The notes: generated from the letters alone by a model not told the origin. A stretch of DNA of 64,000 nucleotides from CAVXFB01 sp963760935 (GCA_963760935.1 CAVXFB010000008.1:992001-1056000), one strand, 5' to 3'; shown: positions 41,503 through 54,964, counted from the stretch's first letter. Numbers and translations: made by a program.

Positions 41503-41707
41503 GTCCCGGAGGGACGTTTGACAGTAGCACAGCAATTCATTGCTGGGAAGACAGGCGAGACGAAAGGTATGTCAAGTCCCGTAGGGACGGTCGAAGGTGT
41601 GACGCGGGGCGCATCTTCAATCGTCCCTACGGGACGAGCACAAATTATTCCTTGCTCTCGGACCCAGCGACGAATCGTTGGCTATTTTCAAGTGCCCCTA
41701 CGGGGCA
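41503..41707. repeat. Cluster of GTCCCGTAGGGAC palindromes
   Basis: Four related short palindromes: 41503-41516 (GTCCCGGAGGGACG), 41576-41589 (GTCCCGTAGGGACG), 41622-41635 (its reverse complement) and 41693-41707 (TGCCCCTACGGGGCA). Copies 2 and 3 form a perfect 14-bp inverted pair. They resemble REP-type repeats. The last copy supplies the end of the minus-strand gene next door. A GTGG/AGTGG-rich stretch (41461-41498) stands just before. Confidence 0.65.
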
Positions 41708-42719
41708 GAGAGTTCCCGCCACCCTTTTCAGCGCCGCCCGCCGCCGGTTGCATCGCCTCAGACTTGCTCGGTGCGGCTGCCGGCGCCATGCCGCCACTTA
41801 GGCGAACGAAGTCGACCGCAGGAAAATAGCCCTCCCGCTGAGCTGTCTCGCGAGTTGTTGCCAACAGGCCATAGTCGCGAACGACGAATCGAATCGGTGG
41901 GTATTCATCCTCGATCGCTTGCAGGGCCGCCGCGAGTGGAACGCCTCTGAGCCGTAGTGATATCTTCATTTCGGCAAGTCCATAGCCTGTATGCTTCGTA
42001 TCCACTTGAGTCACGATTCCGTGCAAATCCGCCAAGTAATCCATGATGTCGCTCAGCGGTGTGTCCGTGAAGCTTAATTCGGTAGCGCTGTCCAAAGCCT
42101 TCCGAACCTTTTCCACCATCGGCCCCTTGGGGATTTGAAGCGGCGCCGGCATCGTCTGCAATGTTGCTGCGTTTGTGGTAGTCTCACTCCGCGTCGTCGT
42201 GGCAGGCGCGGCCTGACCGATCAGGTAGCTCAACGTCGCTTTGCTCCGGGCGAAATTCGCCTCGGCGTTGATCAGCGCAATGCGTGCGCTCTCGAATTTC
42301 TCATCCTCACCGCCAACTGCAGCGATCTTGTGGAGTCTTTCGACCTGCTGAAATCGCTGTATAGCGGCATCTAGAAGCTCGTGTTGAGTATCGCGCTCCT
42401 GCCACAACGTGATGACCTTTCCGGCGGTTTCCATTCTTGCGGCATTGAGTTCCGCTTCGGCCAAACGGAGTTTGGCCCGGGCGGTGATGATGTCCGGATT
42501 GACTTCCATTGCTCGCGCAATTGCCTCGTCCATGGTTGCCGGAATGCCTCGATCGGCTCCCGTGGCGTGCGTCGTTTGAGCCAGTGCGGCGGTGGCCCAT
42601 GTCAGAGCCATCAAAAATGCGGTCAAGCATTTCCTTTTCTCAAGCCCGGGCGTTGTACGCCTGGGAGAACGGAAAAGGCCCATAAGCGAACCGCTGCTAG
42701 TTTTGTTCGATGCGTGCAT
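41688..42719 (-). CDS. Exported protein: TolC-like helical region plus STN/secretin-like domain (343 aa)
   Basis: The start has GGAGAG 7 nt upstream. A signal peptide covers residues 1-47. Residues 60-170 resemble one TolC-type helical hairpin (MDEAIARAMEVNPDI, ARAKLRLAEAELNAARMETA, LINAEANFARSKATLSYLIG). Residues 205-300 resemble an STN/secretin short domain (SFTDTPLSDIMDYLADLHGI, GVPLAAALQAIEDEY). The final residues come from a palindromic repeat. It is the third gene of the ECF sigma operon and may be its envelope-side target. Confidence 0.65.
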   Translation of the reverse strand: MHASNKTSSGSLMGLFRSPRRTTPGLEKRKCLTAFLMALTWATAALAQTTHATGADRGIPATMDEAIARAMEVNPDIITARAKLRLAEAELNAARMETAGKVITLWQERDTQHELLDAAIQRFQQVERLHKIAAVGGEDEKFESARIALINAEANFARSKATLSYLIGQAAPATTTRSETTTNAATLQTMPAPLQIPKGPMVEKVRKALDSATELSFTDTPLSDIMDYLADLHGIVTQVDTKHTGYGLAEMKISLRLRGVPLAAALQAIEDEYPPIRFVVRDYGLLATTRETAQREGYFPAVDFVRLSGGMAPAAAPSKSEAMQPAAGGAEKGGGNSLPRRGT

Positions 42720-43215
42720 GTTTTCTCTCCTTTACACGTGCGTCTTTGAGCGCCATCAAGAGCCAATTGTCTCGGCCCGGGGTGATGGCCAGTTCTTCGT
42801 CCGAGGCCAGATCGAGTGCCTGCGAATAGCCGACAAGCGCCTGCGATATGTCGTTGCCGTCATGCAGATAGTGGTCGCCAATCCGCCGCCAACTTTCAAA
42901 ACCGTCGAGCTGCGCTACGGCGACGGTCGGTTGCTCGGGGGCCGTTCTCGTTGGCGCGGCCGGACGACTGGCAACCTCCGGAGCTACGTTGCCTGGATGT
43001 CGCCACGCGGCCGTGGTGGCCATGCCAGCCAGGTAGCAGCCAAGTAGGCTGGCCGCGACGGCACACAGCCTCACGCGACGGCGACGACGCATCACGCCGA
43101 TGGTTTGTGCGAACACCGGCCCACGCAACTGGTTGCTGATAGCTTCTCGGTTGCCGGCGCCCAGCAACTCCTCGATCGGATCGTGTAAGGAATCGTCAGG
43201 TGTCTGCATGTTCAT
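42697..43215 (-). CDS. Membrane-anchored protein, probable anti-sigma partner (172 aa)
   Basis: It starts inside the end of the sigma gene (20-nt overlap), with GGGAGATGA at the start. One membrane segment (about residues 50-68) follows a basic RRRRR stretch. The outer part carries a TPR-like helix pair (DGFESWRRIGDHYLHDGN, SQALVGYSQALDLA). Position directly after an ECF sigma gene and a single-span layout suggest an anti-sigma or sensor role, but no known anti-sigma domain is seen. Confidence 0.55.
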   Translation of the reverse strand: MNMQTPDDSLHDPIEELLGAGNREAISNQLRGPVFAQTIGVMRRRRRVRLCAVAASLLGCYLAGMATTAAWRHPGNVAPEVASRPAAPTRTAPEQPTVAVAQLDGFESWRRIGDHYLHDGNDISQALVGYSQALDLASDEELAITPGRDNWLLMALKDARVKERKHARIEQN

Positions 43216-43756
43216 CTCCCATGCGGTAGACCTTGCGGAAGGCCTCTCGCGCTCGGCTTAGAAGTGATTCGACGGCCTTTGATGTTTCGTTTCCGCGTCG
43301 GGCAATCTCGGCCACCGTGAGGCCTTCGAGATATTTTGCCCGCAACACGGCCTCCTCGCGTTCCGACAGGGCATCGAGCGCGGCAGCGATGCCCTGCTGC
43401 CGTTGCGGCGCGGAGCTGTCGTTGCCAGCCATCTCGCCATTGGCTGACGGCTCGAACTTCGGCGATCTCCGCTGCCGGCGAAGTTCATTGCGCAGGAGGT
43501 TGGCGGCGATGCCCCGCAACCAGGCGAGAAAACTGCCCTGTCGCGGATCGAAACGGCGCACCCGCCGCACGGCCGTCAGCCAGGTTTCCTGCACGATTTC
43601 TTCGGCCCAGTCGCGTCGACCGCCGCACCGCCAGCGCACGTAGTTGTACAGGTCGTCAAAGGCCTCGTCATACAATGTTCGCCAGGCACGCTCGTCACCA
43701 GTCAGCACCGCCCGGCGCAGCATCTCCTCCCTTTGAACACGATCTTCGGAGTCCAT
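43196..43756 (-). CDS. ECF sigma-70 factor (186 aa)
   Basis: The start is at MDSEDRVQREEML. Sigma region 2 (FDDLYNYVRWRCGGRRDWAEEIVQETWLTAVRR) and region 4 (ALDALSEREEAVLRAKYLEGLTVAEIARRG in parts) are present. It directs RNA polymerase to a stress regulon and is probably held by the membrane protein encoded next. Confidence 0.85.
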   Translation of the reverse strand: MDSEDRVQREEMLRRAVLTGDERAWRTLYDEAFDDLYNYVRWRCGGRRDWAEEIVQETWLTAVRRVRRFDPRQGSFLAWLRGIAANLLRNELRRQRRSPKFEPSANGEMAGNDSSAPQRQQGIAAALDALSEREEAVLRAKYLEGLTVAEIARRGNETSKAVESLLSRAREAFRKVYRMGDEHADT

Positions 43757-43928
43757 GCCGCGACCTCGATGCCAACCCAACTCGTGTTTCCAAGAGACTA
43801 TTGTCCGAAAGGCGAGAAATCCTTCGCCAGTCTCTCGAAGAGTATGACGAGTGGCCGTTGCGGCCACATCCCCATCGACAGAGTGGGGCGGGGCGAAATG
43901 CAGTTCATTCGGCGACCCGAATCGCCAC

Positions 43929-45356
43929 CTACAACGTGCTAAGCCACTTGTCGCACGCGGCGGCGGCGAGACGGCCTTGGTTGATGGCGTGCACAACGAG
44001 CGACGCGCCCTTGACAGTATCGCCGGCCGCGAAGACGCCGGGAATCGTGCTCAACCACCCATCGACCACGACGTTGCCACGGCCATCGAGCTTCACGCCC
44101 AGATCGGTCACCAGCCCGCTGTGCGTTACGTGGACGAATCCCATCGCGATCAGCACCAGATCGGCCGGCAAGTCGAACTCGGAGCCTGGAATCTCGCGCA
44201 TCTGCCAACCGTTGGGTCCGGCGACCCAGTCGACCGAACAGGCGTGCAGCGTGGTCACGCGGCCGCCGGTTCCGCTGAGTGCCTTGGTGTGCGTGCTCCA
44301 ATGGCGCTGGCAGCCTTCTTCCTGCGAAGACGACGTCCGCATAATTTTCGGCCAGAAGGGCCAGGGCGTCTCCGGGTTCTGATCCTCGGGTGGCCGCGGC
44401 AGGATTTCCAATTGCGTTACCGACTGGGCCTCTTGGCGAATGGCCGTGCCGACACAGTCGCTGCCCGTATCGCCGCCGCCGACAACGATCACGTGCTTGT
44501 CCTTGGCATGGATGACCGGCCGACTGCCGTCGAGCGGCGGGTCGCCCGCGACACGGCGATTTTGCTGAGGCAGATAGTCCATCGCCAGATGGACGCCGGC
44601 CAGATCGGCCCCAGGCACGCGAAGCTCGCGCGCTTGCCCCGCTCCCATACACAGCACGACAGCATCGAACTTCTTGCGCAGGTCGTCGGCCGTGATGTCG
44701 ACGCCGACGTTGACATTGGGCTCGAACTTCGACCCCTCGGCCACCATTTGCTTCAGTCGGCGGTCGAGCACGCGTTTTTCCATCTTGAAATCCGGGATGC
44801 CGTAGCGCAGCAAGCCGCCGAGCCGATCGTCCTTCTCGAACACCACCACCTCGTGCCCACGGCGCGTCAACTGCTGGGCGGCAGCCAGCCCGGCGGGTCC
44901 CGAGCCGACAATGGCCACGCGGTGGCCGGTCTTGGTCTTGGGCCGCAGCGGCTGCACCCAATCCTCCAAGAAGGCCCTCTCGGCGATCTGATACTCAATC
45001 TGCTTGATGGTCACGGCCCGATCGTTCAAGGCCAGCGTACATGCGGCCTCGCACGGCGCGGGGCACACCCGACCGGTGAACTCGGGGAAGTTGTTCGTCG
45101 AATGCAGATTCTCGGCCGCCTCGCGCCAACGGTCGTGGTACACCAGATCGTTGAATTCGGGAATCCGGTTTTTCACGGGGCAACCGATCGAGTGGCAGAA
45201 CGGGATGCCGCAGTCCATGCATCGCGCGGCCTGCTGGTTGAGCACGCGATCCACCAACGGCTGGTCGATTTCGTGCCAGTCCTGAATCCGCTCGACGATC
45301 GAACGGTGGCCGACTTCGACGCGTGGATATTGAATAAAACCGGTGGGGTTGGCCAT
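43929..45356 (-). CDS. gltD: Glutamate synthase (NADPH) small subunit GltD (475 aa)
   Basis: N-terminal cysteines C46, C49, C54 and C59 (ARCMDCGIPFCHSIGCP) and C98/C102 region bind [4Fe-4S] clusters. VAIVGSGPAGLAAAQQL near 147 binds FAD and VIVVGGGDTGSDCVGTA near 285 binds NADPH. GVFAAGDTVKGASLVVHAI is the final FAD motif. It passes electrons to GltB to convert glutamine and 2-oxoglutarate to two glutamates. Length is normal. It lies downstream of gltB in the same direction. Confidence 0.95.
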   Translation of the reverse strand: MANPTGFIQYPRVEVGHRSIVERIQDWHEIDQPLVDRVLNQQAARCMDCGIPFCHSIGCPVKNRIPEFNDLVYHDRWREAAENLHSTNNFPEFTGRVCPAPCEAACTLALNDRAVTIKQIEYQIAERAFLEDWVQPLRPKTKTGHRVAIVGSGPAGLAAAQQLTRRGHEVVVFEKDDRLGGLLRYGIPDFKMEKRVLDRRLKQMVAEGSKFEPNVNVGVDITADDLRKKFDAVVLCMGAGQARELRVPGADLAGVHLAMDYLPQQNRRVAGDPPLDGSRPVIHAKDKHVIVVGGGDTGSDCVGTAIRQEAQSVTQLEILPRPPEDQNPETPWPFWPKIMRTSSSQEEGCQRHWSTHTKALSGTGGRVTTLHACSVDWVAGPNGWQMREIPGSEFDLPADLVLIAMGFVHVTHSGLVTDLGVKLDGRGNVVVDGWLSTIPGVFAAGDTVKGASLVVHAINQGRLAAAACDKWLSTL

Positions 45357-45421
45357 CGAGAACGGTCCTTTGCGCCGCCGTGCCGGCGGCGGCTAAACTA
45401 ACCTATACACATAAACCACTT

Positions 45422-49986
<4,565 letters not shown>

Positions 49987-50040
49987 ATCGAAGTCTAGAT
50001 TTCTACGGCCACAGCGCGGCCGACATGTGGACAGCAGTCC

Positions 50041-50086
50041 GGTATAAGTCATACTATCATTAGTTAATCTAATGTCAACTTATACC
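50041..50086 (-). promoter_or_regulatory. gltB promoter framed by a 9-bp inverted repeat
   Basis: On the minus strand, TTGACA (complement of 50073-50078) and TAGTAT (complement of 50051-50056) are 16 nt apart, about 60 nt before the gltB start. GGTATAAGT (50041-50049) and ACTTATACC (50078-50086) are perfect complements on either side of the promoter. A dimeric regulator could bind both ends. The stretch is strikingly AT-rich against its surroundings. Confidence 0.65.
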
Positions 50087-50241
50087 TAGTATTAGTAAGT
50101 ATTTTCACGGGCAGCCGGCGGTGCGTCCGTCGGGCTAGTCGCCGACCAGCGTTTGTTGGTCGCTGATTGATATACACCCATCGAACGCACGGTTTTTGGG
50201 TGTAAAATCAACAGTCGGCAATCAACGATCAACAGACCGCT

Positions 50242-51591
50242 ATGTATCATACGGAACCAACGGACTTTGTGCGATGTGCCTTAGCCAGCGGTCTGTTGAC
50301 GCAACAACAGCTCGATGACGCCTGCGCAGGCGCGCCTGATGGCAGCGGGCCGGACGTTCCACCGCCCAGCGACAGGCAGCTCGCCGACCGTCTGGTTGAT
50401 CTAGGACTTCTGAATGCCTGGCAGGCGAAGCAGTTGCTGGACGGCCAAACCCGGTTCAATCTGGGGCCGTACCAGATTATCGATTCCCTCGGGCAGGGGG
50501 GCATGGGACAAGTTTTCAAAGCGCAGCACGGCAAGATGGGCCACATCGTGGCGATCAAAGTGTTGCCACGCGACAAGTGTACGCCCGAGGCCATCGCCAA
50601 CTTCCAACGCGAAATCCGCGCGATGGCCCGACTCGATCATCCTAAGCTCGTCAGCGCCTTGGACGCCGGCGAGGACGGCAATGTCCATTACTTAGTTACC
50701 GAGTTCGTGCCTGGGATGGATCTGCGAAAATTGGTTCGCCAGGACGGCCCGCTGGACATGTCGGCGGCTGCGTCGGTCATCTGCCAAGTGGCCGATGGGT
50801 TGGCATACGCTCACGCCCAGGGGATCGTGCATCGCGACGTAAAGCCGGGCAACGTGCTGGTCTCGCCGGAGGGCGACGCAAAACTCTTGGACCTCGGACT
50901 TTCCGGCCCATCGACCCGCGCCGGAGAGCGATCCGCGCCAGGGGAAGATTGCCGGCACGGCCGACTATCTTTCGCCCGACCAAATTCGCGACCCTTGGAG
51001 CCCTTCGCCGGCCTGGGACATTTACTCGCTCGGCTGCACGCTGTATTACGCGGTGACGGGCAAGGTGCCCTTTCCCGGCGGAACGACGTCTGACAAGGCC
51101 AGGGCACATTGCGAACTGCGTCCCTTGGATCCACGACGGCTCAACCCGTGGCTCAGCCCCGAGTTTGTCGACGTGATGGCCGACATGATGGCCAAGGAGC
51201 CGGCGCAGCGGATTTCAGCGCCCGGGACGTGATCGCGCGGCTGACGCCCTTCGTGACCCGCCACGCCGTGCTTCCCCCGCCGATCGTCACGCGGCCCGTC
51301 GTGTTGCCAACCGAAGCAACGGCGTCAACCGTTGCGCCGCCACCTCGCGTTCCGCTGCCCGACACCGAGGACGACCTCGCGGTCGCCATGCCGGCAGGCT
51401 CGCGTGCAGACGAGAGTTTTAGCAGCGAGGCGCGTCTCGATGATGAAGCGGATGATTCGCACTCAGTGGAAATTGTCGAACAGACGGGACTGATGACCGT
51501 GCTGTGGCCGCTCACGGTCTTCTTCTTGGCCCCGCTGGCCCTGGTAGGTGCAACGCTACTGCTATGGCTCGTGGTGCGAGCGCTGATGTAG
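50242..51591 (+). pseudogene. Planctomycete-type serine/threonine kinase, two frameshifts
   Basis: The N-terminal 75 residues are a conserved helical module found before planctomycete kinases. The kinase domain follows: LGQGGMGQVFKAQH, AIKVLP, IVHRDVKPGNVL, LLDLGLSG. Near 50905-50935 the frame shifts; the conserved sequence then reads IAGTADYLSPDQIRD and WDIYSLGCTLYYAVTGKVPF in the next frame. Near 51215-51225 it shifts again to ARDVIARLTPFVTRH, and the gene ends with one membrane segment (VFFLAPLALVGATLLLWLVV). With both shifts repaired it is a standard membrane-bound kinase. Confidence 0.75.
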
Positions 51592-51690
51592 GTCGCACGC
51601 CGGTCCATAGCGTGCTTTTGTGGAGGCTGCACGGCAAAAAGCCGATTTGCGCACGGGGTCCGACATGAGGACCGGCCGTTCGTGCACCGT

Positions 51691-52530
51691 TCAAGCGTGG
51701 GGCGCGACGCGGGTCGATTCGTCGCCGAATAGGCGGGTCAGCCGCTCGCGGAGCATGAGCCGCGCCCTAAGCAGCCGCACTTTGACCGCCTCGACGCTGA
51801 GGCCGAGAATGTCGGCCGTTTCACGCGTAGAAAGCTCCTCGATGTCGCGCAGCACGAACACCACCCGATATTTCTCGTTGAGAGTGGCCAAAGCTTCGTC
51901 GATGTACTGTCGCGTTTCCCGCCGCTCGGCAATCGCTTCCGGCGTTTCGCGCCACACGGCGATGTACTCGGGGTGCGGAATCCCTTCGTAGTTGTCGCCG
52001 GAGTCTTGGGCGTCGAGCGATGGGCCTGCACGCACGGCCCTTTTTCGCAGCAAGGCCAAGGCGTGGTTCGTGGCGATTCGCAGCAGCCAAGTGCGAAATC
52101 GCGACTCCTCACGAAATTCCGGCAGGTGCTCGATCACGCTCAGGAACGTTTGCTGAGTGACTTCCTCGGCATCCTGATGTTGCTGGACGATCCGCTGGCC
52201 GACGCCGTACACCTGCCGTTCATACTTCAGCAGCAGCGATTCGACGGCCGCAAAATCGCCGGCCTTGGCGCGGTCGATGAGCGGTTGATCTTCGTCATCC
52301 TTGCCTTTCCACTGTTCGCGCAACGCCCGGCTCAGACGCTCGTGGAGCGCCGGCGGAAGTTCATACTGCCGGTCGGCCTGGAAGAGCTTGATCGTCTGGC
52401 GGATGTTGTCGACAACGACCTGGCAGGGATTGCAGCCCTTGAGGTGTTCTTGGAAAGACTCGCAGATGCCCGGCTCCAAATCGCCGTCGACGTACTCATT
52501 CATCACGGCGAGTAGTTCTTCGCAGGTCAT
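51691..52530 (-). CDS. Zinc-finger anti-sigma domain fused to ECF sigma factor (279 aa)
   Basis: The start is at MTCEELLAVM. Residues 1-80 are a ZAS-type zinc-finger anti-sigma domain with H29, C33, C36 (HLKGCNPC). Residues of about 90-160 are sigma region 2 (YGVGQRIVQQHQDAEEVTQQT, FRTWLLRIATNHALALLRK) and residues 215-272 region 4 (YRVVFVLRDIEELSTRETAD, LGLSVEAVKVRLLRARL). The frame is continuous with no internal stop. Normally these are two genes with sigma first; here the anti-sigma is N-terminal in one chain. Neighbouring thioredoxins suggest that redox state controls it. Confidence 0.8.
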   Translation of the reverse strand: MTCEELLAVMNEYVDGDLEPGICESFQEHLKGCNPCQVVVDNIRQTIKLFQADRQYELPPALHERLSRALREQWKGKDDEDQPLIDRAKAGDFAAVESLLLKYERQVYGVGQRIVQQHQDAEEVTQQTFLSVIEHLPEFREESRFRTWLLRIATNHALALLRKRAVRAGPSLDAQDSGDNYEGIPHPEYIAVWRETPEAIAERRETRQYIDEALATLNEKYRVVFVLRDIEELSTRETADILGLSVEAVKVRLLRARLMLRERLTRLFGDESTRVAPHA

Positions 52531-52631
52531 GGCTATTCTCGCAGAGTGGGCCGTAGGCATGCTCTGTTTGCCGTTACGTGGCGCAGCAAAGTAAGCGTGC
52601 TTGCGGTAGTCTAGCCGAGAGGTGCGGCCGG

Positions 52632-53373
52632 CTACAAGTCGAGCATGGCCTTCAACCGAGTCTTGCTGACAAGACCTTTCTCTTTCGCCGTGATGCGGCC
52701 GTCCTTGAACACAACCAGACTGGGAAGCGCCTTGATGCCATAGCGGGCGGCCAGTTTCGGATTTTCATCGACGTTGATCTTGACCACTTTCGCCTGCGGG
52801 CTCTCGGCGGCAATTTCCTCAAGCGTGGGGGCCAGCGCCTTGCAGGGACCACACCAGGTTGCGTAGAAGTCGACCAGGACGGGCACGTCAGACTCGAGAA
52901 CTTCGCGATCGAACGTGGCGTGGCTGCCATGCACTACGCCTCGCCGGATGGTTCTGGCTTCGCGACGCTCACTTCGGGCAATGCTCGCGGGCGCAACAGG
53001 AGCCGGCGGCATGGCCGTGGCCATCGAGGCCATGGATACCTGGGCCGTTTGTCGCACCAGGGCATGCGGCGGCTGTGGCGGCAGATTTTGCACGCCGGAG
53101 CGTGGCGCGTCCATGAAGGCGACCGCGTCGGGCGATGACGGCTCATCCGGATTGAACGCCTCGTCCGAGACGGTTGCATCGCCAATGGGACTTGCCTGAG
53201 AAATTGGCGCACCTTCGACGGCCGTGGGCGGTTCCTCGACAGCTCTCGCAATGGCGCCCCGCGCAATCAGCAGATCGCTTGAATGCGCATCCGGCCAGTG
53301 GCCACATTCCCGTAACGATCAACAGACCTACGATCGCGAGCCGGTTTCGGCGTCCTGCCGTTCTGTAATCCAT
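52632..53373 (-). CDS. Thioredoxin-like lipoprotein, one frameshift near the N-terminus
   Basis: The start at MDYRTAGRRN has GGAGGAG upstream. Residues 12-28 are a signal peptide with lipobox LAGC. Just after it (near 53278) the frame shifts by one base; the continuation reads DLLIARGAIARAVEEPP, passes through a Pro/Ala-rich linker, and ends with a full thioredoxin domain (FYATWCGPCKALAPTL, KALPSLVVFKDG) to 52632. The product would be a membrane-tethered disulfide reductase or isomerase outside the cytoplasm. Without repair, translation might start at an internal ATG and give an untethered protein. Confidence 0.7.
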
Positions 53374-53424
53374 GGCCTCTTCGCTCCTCCGGGATGATAG
53401 TTACATTCCACCTACTGAGCAATG

Positions 53425-53631
53425 CTACTTTGGCTGCGCCGTACAAGCTGGCAACCCGCAGCGACCTAAGAGCCACGACATGGGGCACCAGTTAGTGAAA
53501 GCCGACTGCACTAGGTTCAGACCGACGAATCCGGTCAGGCCCAGCCAATACGGACTATACAGCCATGCTAGCAGCAGGCTCACGAGCACGACCGTTCCCG
53601 CAATCAAACGTAATCCGCGTTCGATCGTCAT
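53425..53631 (-). CDS. DUF2892 membrane protein (68 aa)
   Basis: The N-terminus reads TIERGLRLIAGTVVLVSLLLAWLYSPYWLGL in two membrane segments, followed by FVGLNLVQSAFTNWCPMSWLL. This is the DUF2892 pattern, also found as the membrane part of YgaP rhodaneses. Conserved Cys in NWCPM and CGLPAC may act in sulfur or redox chemistry. It overlaps the gene upstream by 4 nt. Confidence 0.85.
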   Translation of the reverse strand: MTIERGLRLIAGTVVLVSLLLAWLYSPYWLGLTGFVGLNLVQSAFTNWCPMSWLLGRCGLPACTAQPK

Positions 53632-53819
53632 GGCTGGTTTCCTTTCGGTTTAACGACATCGTTGCTCGGTGTTTCCCCGGGCTCGGCGACATAGGTCGGG
53701 CATGCGGCCGATCTGCATCCGCCCGACATGCACGTCGGGACGCCGAACCACGGCAAGACCCACCGGTTGAGCACGATCCAAAGCATAAGTATGCCAAATA
53801 CCAGCAAGAACTCTTTCAT
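53628..53819 (-). CDS. Small membrane protein with cysteines (63 aa)
   Basis: The start MKEFLLVFGI (complement of 53817-53819) has GGAGGT 6 nt upstream. One membrane segment (EFLLVFGILMLWIVLNRWVLPW) is followed by GVPTCMSGGCRSAACPTY with three cysteines, outside or at the membrane face. It overlaps the DUF2892 gene (ATGA). Probably part of the same redox block. Confidence 0.7.
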   Translation of the reverse strand: MKEFLLVFGILMLWIVLNRWVLPWFGVPTCMSGGCRSAACPTYVAEPGETPSNDVVKPKGNQP

Positions 53820-53870
53820 CTTCGACCTCCGTAATTTCAGCATTGGGTCAGTAAGCTCGCCTCTCTGAAG

Positions 53871-54128
53871 TCACGACGAGTTCGCCGCATGAGTAAACTT
53901 GGCGGCCCACCGCTCGCGCATAATGTTGTGTAGCCGTTCGTGCAAGCCGGCCGGCAGGGGAACCACCTCGTCGGCCCGGTAGAGCGTAATCGTCTGCCGG
54001 ATGTTGTCGATGACGACGCGGCAAGTATTGCAGCCGGTCAGGTGCTCGTGCAACGCTTGGCAAAGGGCCGATTGCGTCTCGCCGTCAACGTACTCGTTCA
54101 CGGCGCCAAGGAGTTCTTTGCATTTCAT
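53871..54128 (-). CDS. Stand-alone ZAS zinc-finger protein (85 aa)
   Basis: The start at MKCKELLGAV has GGGAGC upstream. The whole chain matches the first 80 residues of the sigma fusion at 51691-52530 (NEYVDG, HLTGC, VVIDNIRQTI, LHERL), with H29, C33, C36 in identical positions. It is a paralogue without a sigma domain. It may bind the same sigma, or another one, and release it on oxidation. Confidence 0.8.
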   Translation of the reverse strand: MKCKELLGAVNEYVDGETQSALCQALHEHLTGCNTCRVVIDNIRQTITLYRADEVVPLPAGLHERLHNIMRERWAAKFTHAANSS

Positions 54129-54159
54129 GGTTCCGCTCCCGCACAGATCCACTTTCAGT

Positions 54160-54615
54160 CTAGCGGCTGAGCAACGCTCGCAGTTGATTCTTGCTGGCCA
54201 GCCCAACCAGTTCGTCGGCGACAGCCCCGTTCTTAAATAGCTTGAGACTTGGAATCGAATCGACGCCGTATTGGGCCGCCAATTGTGGGCTATGGTCCAC
54301 GTTGATCTTGACGATCTTTGCGTCGGGCGTTTCCGCGGCCAATTCGTCCAATATCGGCGCCAGTCGTCGGCACGGTCCGCACCAGTCGGCATAGAAGTCG
54401 ACCAAGACGGGCACCTTCGAATCCAATACGACTTGGGCGAATGTCTTGCCGTCGGCGTGAATCACTTGTTGGTTTCCCTGCATAACGGACATGTTCTCTT
54501 CTCCTGTTGTCGAGGTAGGTATACCGGTCGCGCTGTAAACAAAGATGGCCACCATGGCGATGAGTAGACCAATTGCGGCCAGTGCCGACGGGTGCTTGAA
54601 AGCTTGTTTCGCCAT
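54160..54615 (-). CDS. Membrane-anchored thioredoxin (151 aa)
   Basis: One membrane segment (residues 11-28) is followed by a thioredoxin domain with DWCGPCRRLAPIL (C79, C82) and SIPSLKLFKNG with the cis-proline. The domain is related to that of the lipoprotein at 52632-53373 and probably faces the periplasm. It is the promoter-proximal gene of the minus-strand redox block. Confidence 0.85.
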   Translation of the reverse strand: MAKQAFKHPSALAAIGLLIAMVAIFVYSATGIPTSTTGEENMSVMQGNQQVIHADGKTFAQVVLDSKVPVLVDFYADWCGPCRRLAPILDELAAETPDAKIVKINVDHSPQLAAQYGVDSIPSLKLFKNGAVADELVGLASKNQLRALLSR

Positions 54616-54807
54616 GGTGGCCCCTTTTCAGTGGTTGGTTCCAGTTGGTTTCTATTAGGACCGATGCACGGCGGTGCCGAATGGTTACACGGCCGAGCAT
54701 GGATTTTTGCGCCGGCACGTCGCCGAACTGCTGGCAACTCGCCTGGCATTCGACACGGACTCGACAGCCATCCCCCCGATCGATGTATGTGGGGACGCTG
54801 CCGCTTG

Positions 54808-54964
54808 CAGGAGAACTGCAAAGTCGCATTTTGTGAGCGGACAGGAGAATTTGTCATCCTGAGCGCAGCGAAGGATCTCGTTGGCAAGCAAGGACTTGTA
54901 CAATACCACAGAGATTCTTCGCTGCGTTCAGAATGACGGTTCCCCGGACTTTGCAGTTCTCCTG
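54808..54964. repeat. MITE-like inverted-repeat element (157 bp)
   Basis: The ends, CAGGAGAACTGCAAAGTC (54808-54825) and its exact reverse complement (54947-54964), are 18 bp long. Inside, 54853-54879 (TCATCCTGAGCGCAGCGAAG in part) pairs with 54911-54937 with three mismatches. The inner sequence is a repeat type seen dispersed in several bacterial groups. No coding frame. It could be a non-autonomous transposable element or fold as a long hairpin RNA upstream of arsR. Confidence 0.7.

Noticed and set aside
43851..45401. 516-residue plus-strand frame opposite gltD
   Set aside because: gltD on the minus strand is complete and unmistakable; the other frame is composition-driven.
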